Part shown: positions 62,484 to 64,000 of the stretch, one piece after another
How positions within the stretch are numbered: position 1 is the stretch's first letter
Layout of the letters: each line of letters opens with the position of its first letter
Source of the DNA: Labrenzia sp. R4_2
Lineage (GTDB): Bacteria; Pseudomonadota; Alphaproteobacteria; Rhizobiales; Stappiaceae
Reading direction: 5' to 3'
NCBI RefSeq assembly: GCF_017743865.1
Contig: NZ_JAGHRJ010000004.1
Coordinates: 248,001-312,000 of the forward strand
DNA length: 64,000 nt
Position numbers and translations under genes: made by a program
Notes under the pieces: generated by a model
What the model was told of the DNA's origin: nothing
Databases searched by the model: none
The model's input: only the letters and a program-made list of their open reading frames with translations

Positions 62484-62669
62484 CATCGTACTATCGGTTT
62501 CCTTCGGCAAAACGCCCAGCACGCAGTGCAACATACGCGTGCAAAGGCCGCATTTCGTGAACCAGACCGCTTTTCTGGCCTTTCGCTGCACAGCCACAGG
62601 TCAATTGGAAATTTGATACCCTTAAATTACTGACATTTCGAACATATTTATCTGCACACCAAAGTCAAA

Positions 62670-62683
62670 AATATCGATTTTTT
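62670..62683. promoter_or_regulatory. 14-bp copy of the GntR-site core
   Basis: AATATCGATTTTTT equals 14 bp of the 17-bp site at 55696. AT-rich context makes chance possible. Confidence 0.25.
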
Positions 62684-62706
62684 CACAAAAAGCGTCAGCA
62701 ATGATG

Positions 62707-62760
62707 ACGTAATTCGTGAGGGAATAAACGTATTCCGTGCATACTAATAGGTGATTTGTG
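62707..62760. promoter_or_regulatory. Three 12-bp direct repeats with 21-bp period, candidate LytTR (CoxC) sites
   Basis: ACGTAATTCGTG (62707), ACGTATTCCGTG (62728) and AGGTGATTTGTG (62749) each begin 21 bp apart. Repeats 1 and 2 match at 10 of 12, 1 and 3 at 9 of 12. Two-turn spacing of direct repeats is typical of LytTR binding. They lie 150-200 bp before coxM. Confidence 0.6.
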
Positions 62761-62906
62761 CAGGTTTCCTTGAGAGTGCGCTGCAGCAACTGCGACGGTT
62801 ATTGTCAAATGAGGCGCGTGGGAGAGCGCCGTACTCAAACGAAAGGGCCTGTCCAGATCTCGGACCACAGCCCGACCGTTTAAGCTGCATGAGGGAGGAG
62901 AAAGAC

Positions 62907-63773
62907 GTGATCCCAGGTGAATTCACATATCACCGGCCAGCGACTGTCAAAGAAGCAGTGGCGATCCTGGCCGAACACGGCGATGAAGCCCGGCCGCTAT
63001 CCGGAGGCCACAGCCTGATCCCAATGATGAAGCTGCGCATGGCCGCGCCAGAGCATCTGATCGACCTCGGCGGTGTCGAGGGCCTCAAGGGTACTTCAGA
63101 AGACGGCGGCACAATCGTCATTGGAGCGATGACCACCCAACATGAGATGATCCAGTCGGATCTCCTTGCCGCAAAACTTCCCATCATCCGCGAAACCTCC
63201 TTGCTGATTGCCGATCCTCAGATCCGGTATCTCGGTACACTCGGTGGCAACGTCGCTAACGGCGATCCGGGCAACGACATGCCCGCCCTGATGCAATGCC
63301 TTAACGCAAGGTATGTGCTGACCGGCCCGGACGGCGACCGCGAAGTCGCTGCGCGCGAGTTTTACGAGGCCGCCTATTTCACGGCACTGGCGCCGGAAGA
63401 AATTCTGACCGCTGTTCGGGTCCCGATACCGGCGACGGGCCATGGTTATGCTTATGAAAAACTGAAGCGCAAGGTGGGTGACTACGCCACCGCCGCCGCA
63501 GCGGTTCTCCTCACGATGAATGGCGGAACCGTCGCATCCTGTTCCATAGCCCTCACAAATGTGGCCGACACTCCGCTTTTTGCCGCTGAGGCAGGCGAGA
63601 TCCTGACCGGGTCTGCTTTGGACGCAGAGACCGTGAAGAAAGCTGTCGCAGCCGCAGAGGCCATAACCGAACCGGCATCCGATGGACGCGGTCCAGCCGA
63701 ATACCGCACGAAAATGGCGGGCGTGATGCTGGAACGCGCACTGGCCCGCGCAGCAGAGCGCGCAAGCAGCTGA
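62907..63773 (+). CDS. coxM: Carbon monoxide dehydrogenase medium (FAD) subunit CoxM
   Basis: A 288-residue flavoprotein of the CO dehydrogenase/xanthine dehydrogenase family. FAD motifs SGGHS (32-36) and TLGGN (111-115) stand exactly where AGGHS and TIGG are in the Oligotropha enzyme, also 288 residues. The start is GTG at 62907 with GGGAGGAG 6 nt upstream; the frame from 62751 is an over-extension. It passes electrons from the CoxL molybdenum-copper site, via CoxS clusters, to the quinone pool. Followed by coxS. Confidence 0.92.
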   Translation: MIPGEFTYHRPATVKEAVAILAEHGDEARPLSGGHSLIPMMKLRMAAPEHLIDLGGVEGLKGTSEDGGTIVIGAMTTQHEMIQSDLLAAKLPIIRETSLLIADPQIRYLGTLGGNVANGDPGNDMPALMQCLNARYVLTGPDGDREVAAREFYEAAYFTALAPEEILTAVRVPIPATGHGYAYEKLKRKVGDYATAAAAVLLTMNGGTVASCSIALTNVADTPLFAAEAGEILTGSALDAETVKKAVAAAEAITEPASDGRGPAEYRTKMAGVMLERALARAAERASS

Positions 63774-63796
63774 CCGGGGACGAGGGAGAGACAAGA

Positions 63797-64000
63797 ATGA
63801 GCGATATCGAACAAATCCCGGTCACCATGACCGTCAACGGCAAGAAGGTGCAGCGCTTTGTGGAGCCGCGCACGCTTCTAATCCACTTCCTGCGGGAAGA
63901 TCTCGACATCACCGGCCCGCATATTGGTTGCGAAACATCCCACTGTGGGGCCTGCACCATCGAAATGAACGGCATGTCGGTCAAGGCCTGCACGATGTTC
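63797..64000 (+). CDS. coxS: Carbon monoxide dehydrogenase small (2Fe-2S) subunit CoxS, N-terminal part
   Basis: The first 68 codons of an iron-sulfur subunit, cut by the window end. [17 protein letters not shown] holds three cysteines of the ferredoxin-type 2Fe-2S cluster and VKACTMF the fourth. AGGGAGAGACAAGA precedes the ATG. The closest known sequences are form I CoxS proteins; form can be settled only from coxL, which lies beyond the edge. Confidence 0.92.
   Translation, partial: MSDIEQIPVTMTVNGKKVQRFVEPRTLLIHFLREDLDITGPHIGCETSHCGACTIEMNGMSVKACTMF

Larger units (their letters stand above)
62484..62906. other. 423-bp intergenic region between coxC and coxM
   Basis: Contains a partial copy of the GntR-site sequence (62670-62683) and three repeats spaced 21 bp at 62707-62760. 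The first 180 bp hold nothing I recognise. The open frame from 62751 leads into coxM but coxM starts at 62907. Confidence 0.6.

Noticed and set aside
62751..62906. N-terminal extension of CoxM from the upstream in-frame start
   Set aside because: The GTG at 62907 has GGGAGGAG at ideal spacing and yields exactly the known 288-residue length. The extension also overlaps the 21-bp repeats.
1..64000. CRISPR arrays, tRNA or rRNA genes, insertion sequences and prophage genes
   Set aside because: I looked for regular repeat-spacer patterns, cloverleaf signatures, transposase motifs and terminal repeats and saw none.

Overview
The window looks like a chromosomal segment of a marine alphaproteobacterium, most plausibly of the Roseibium/Labrenzia/Stappia group. 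This is an inference from gene content: a hydroxyproline dehydratase pair like that described in Labrenzia aggregata, a beta-hydroxyaspartate cycle cluster, a complete phenylacetate (paa) cluster and a CO-dehydrogenase (cox) cluster. Coding density is high, operons overlap at ATGA/TGATG junctions, and I see no rRNA, tRNA, CRISPR array, insertion sequence or phage gene.

Layout. 1-1439: end of a cis-3-hydroxyproline dehydratase (enolase superfamily) and a trans-3-hydroxyproline dehydratase. 1546-12752: purine catabolism (guanine deaminase, two NCS2 permeases, xanthine dehydrogenase xdhABC, a LysR regulator, 5-hydroxyisourate hydrolase). 13015-18412: beta-hydroxyaspartate cycle, bhcABCD with divergent IclR regulator bhcR, for assimilating glyoxylate. 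18390-20152: a secreted polysaccharide-lyase-like protein and a divergent UMP-kinase paralogue. 20239-26232: cytosine-deaminase-like amidohydrolase with a BMP-type nucleoside ABC transporter. 26669-32319: ribose-type ABC operon with ribokinase and LacI regulator. 32316-36830: branched-chain amino-acid-type (Liv) ABC transporter. 37261-48573: phenylacetate degradation (paaG, paaI, paaK, paaR on +; thiolase, paaABCDE, a paaA/paaC-like extra gene and paaZ on -). 48902-57286: a GntR-controlled, not obviously described catabolic cluster with a TRAP transporter, intradiol dioxygenase, FAH-family hydrolase, RutE-like nitroreductase, OsmC, YciI-like and MBL-fold proteins. 57390-61027: SitABCD-type Mn/Fe transporter. 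61215-64000: coxC, coxM and the start of coxS.

How it fits together. Most modules are scavenging pathways for nitrogen- or carbon-rich small molecules. Purine breakdown through ureides ends in glyoxylate, which the adjacent bhc enzymes could return to oxaloacetate; uricase and the allantoin steps are not in this window. The phenylacetate genes are flanked by a Liv-type transporter whose divergent promoter carries a PaaR-like inverted repeat that recurs (one mismatch) before the paa thiolase gene.

The clearest new signals are regulatory. A 17-bp sequence occurs once before the GntR gene and once, exactly inverted, inside the promoter of the cluster it flanks. Three imperfect repeats spaced exactly 21 bp lie before coxM, as expected for a LytTR regulator such as CoxC. 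A perfect 16-bp inverted repeat sits on the sitA promoter. Four substrate-binding-protein genes are each followed at once by a stem-loop.
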